Source: an uncultured Pseudoalteromonas sp.
GTDB taxonomy: Bacteria; Pseudomonadota; Gammaproteobacteria; Enterobacterales; Alteromonadaceae
NCBI GenBank assembly: GCA_947493455.1
Contig: CANLRB010000013.1
Span: forward strand, 1-64,000
Direction: 5' to 3'
DNA length: 64,000 nucleotides
Shown: piece by piece, positions 63,642 through 64,000 of the stretch
Layout of the letters: every line of letters begins with the position of its first letter
Position numbering within the stretch: position 1 is the first letter of the stretch
Notes under the pieces: model-generated
The model's database searches: none
The model's input: the letters and a program-made list of their open reading frames with translations, nothing else
Told to the model about the DNA's origin: nothing
Made by a program: the position numbers and the translations under genes

Positions 63642-64000
63642 ATGATCCGACCTGTGTGCGCGCTGGATGCACCCGCTATTACAGCAATTTACAACCACTA
63701 TATTTTGAACACCGTTGTTACTTTTGAGCTCGACCCACTAAATGACTCTGATATTCACTCTCGAATTGAACAAGTTTTAACGAAGCAGCTGCCTTGGTTT
63801 GTTATAGAACAAAAGGGAGAAGTTGTTGGTTTTGCTTATGCAAATACGTGGAAGGAACGTGTTGCCTACCAAAATACCGCTGAAATAACAGTCTATATTG
63901 CACCACAAGCCTTGGGTAAGGGGTTGGGGCGCTTGTTGTACGCAGCCTTATTTGACGCATTAGCAAAAACCCATATTCACAGTGTGATAGGCGTTGTAAC
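63642..64000 (+). CDS. GNAT N-acetyltransferase, phosphinothricin acetyltransferase-like (3' end outside window)
   Basis: The frame from ATG 63642 stays open to the window end (119 codons). MIRPVCALDAPAITAIYNHY, then VTFELDP, WFVIEQKGEVVGFAYANTW and KERVAYQNTAEITVYIAPQA, with GKGLGRLLYAAL as the acetyl-CoA site (~97-108), match the Pat/YncA group. Members acetylate small amines such as methionine sulfone or phosphinothricin. The C-terminal third, with catalytic residues, is beyond base 64000. Weak ribosome site. Confidence 0.85.
   Translation, partial: MIRPVCALDAPAITAIYNHYILNTVVTFELDPLNDSDIHSRIEQVLTKQLPWFVIEQKGEVVGFAYANTWKERVAYQNTAEITVYIAPQALGKGLGRLLYAALFDALAKTHIHSVIGVV

Overview
The window reads as a chromosomal piece of a moderately AT-rich marine gammaproteobacterium, most likely Pseudoalteromonas or a close relative. 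This rests on the gene repertoire: a six-gene Na+-translocating NADH:quinone reductase operon with its maturation genes apbE and nqrM, FabV as enoyl reductase, an rlmG/alkB/bolA neighbourhood, rdgC, two chemotaxis transducers, several secreted peptidases and a secreted endonuclease I. The assignment is an inference from gene content, not a measured phylogeny. No rRNA, tRNA or CRISPR array was seen.

Layout. Bases 1-3700 are the distal end of a chromosomal integron: an IS110-type insertion sequence cut by the window edge, then four gene cassettes (DUF4262 protein, lipoprotein, membrane protein, macro-domain protein), each ending in a recognisable attC site. Three copies of an identical or near-identical 177-bp element with terminal inverted repeats sit exactly in the GTT of the attC R' core at three cassette junctions. 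This is the most unusual structure in the window. Bases 3.8-14.6 kb hold assorted chromosomal genes: a membrane-anchored HTH regulator, an aldo/keto reductase, PBP1b, a GFA-type protein, an AraC regulator, a decayed DUF6326 gene, membrane proteins, a second macro-domain protein and a chemotaxis transducer. Bases 14.8-19.9 kb are a tetrapyrrole-linked block (hemL, pyrB, hemJ) with a ClC channel and erpA. Bases 20-24.2 kb encode an RND efflux pair. Bases 24.2-34.5 kb contain a small membrane protein missed by length cut-offs, a small XRE protein, ampG, a cyclophilin/YajG/rlmG operon, alkB, bolA, a complete TRAP transporter and fabV.

Bases 34.5-42.1 kb are nqrABCDEF followed by apbE (attaches FMN to NqrB and NqrC) and nqrM (needed for Fe centre assembly), so structural and maturation genes are together. 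Bases 42.2-58.7 kb hold dinB behind a LexA box, an M17 aminopeptidase, a Cache chemotaxis receptor, an S9 peptidase, a HIT protein, a modular secreted nuclease, an M49-like metallopeptidase lipoprotein, an HDOD protein, rdgC and a divergent sensor kinase/receiver pair. Bases 58.7-63.6 kb are the threonine operon with a Thr/Ile-rich leader peptide and a readable attenuator, followed by thrA, thrB and thrC. The window ends inside a GNAT acetyltransferase gene.

Where several start codons were possible, the start was chosen by Shine-Dalgarno spacing and by where the recognisable family sequence begins; these choices are stated per gene.
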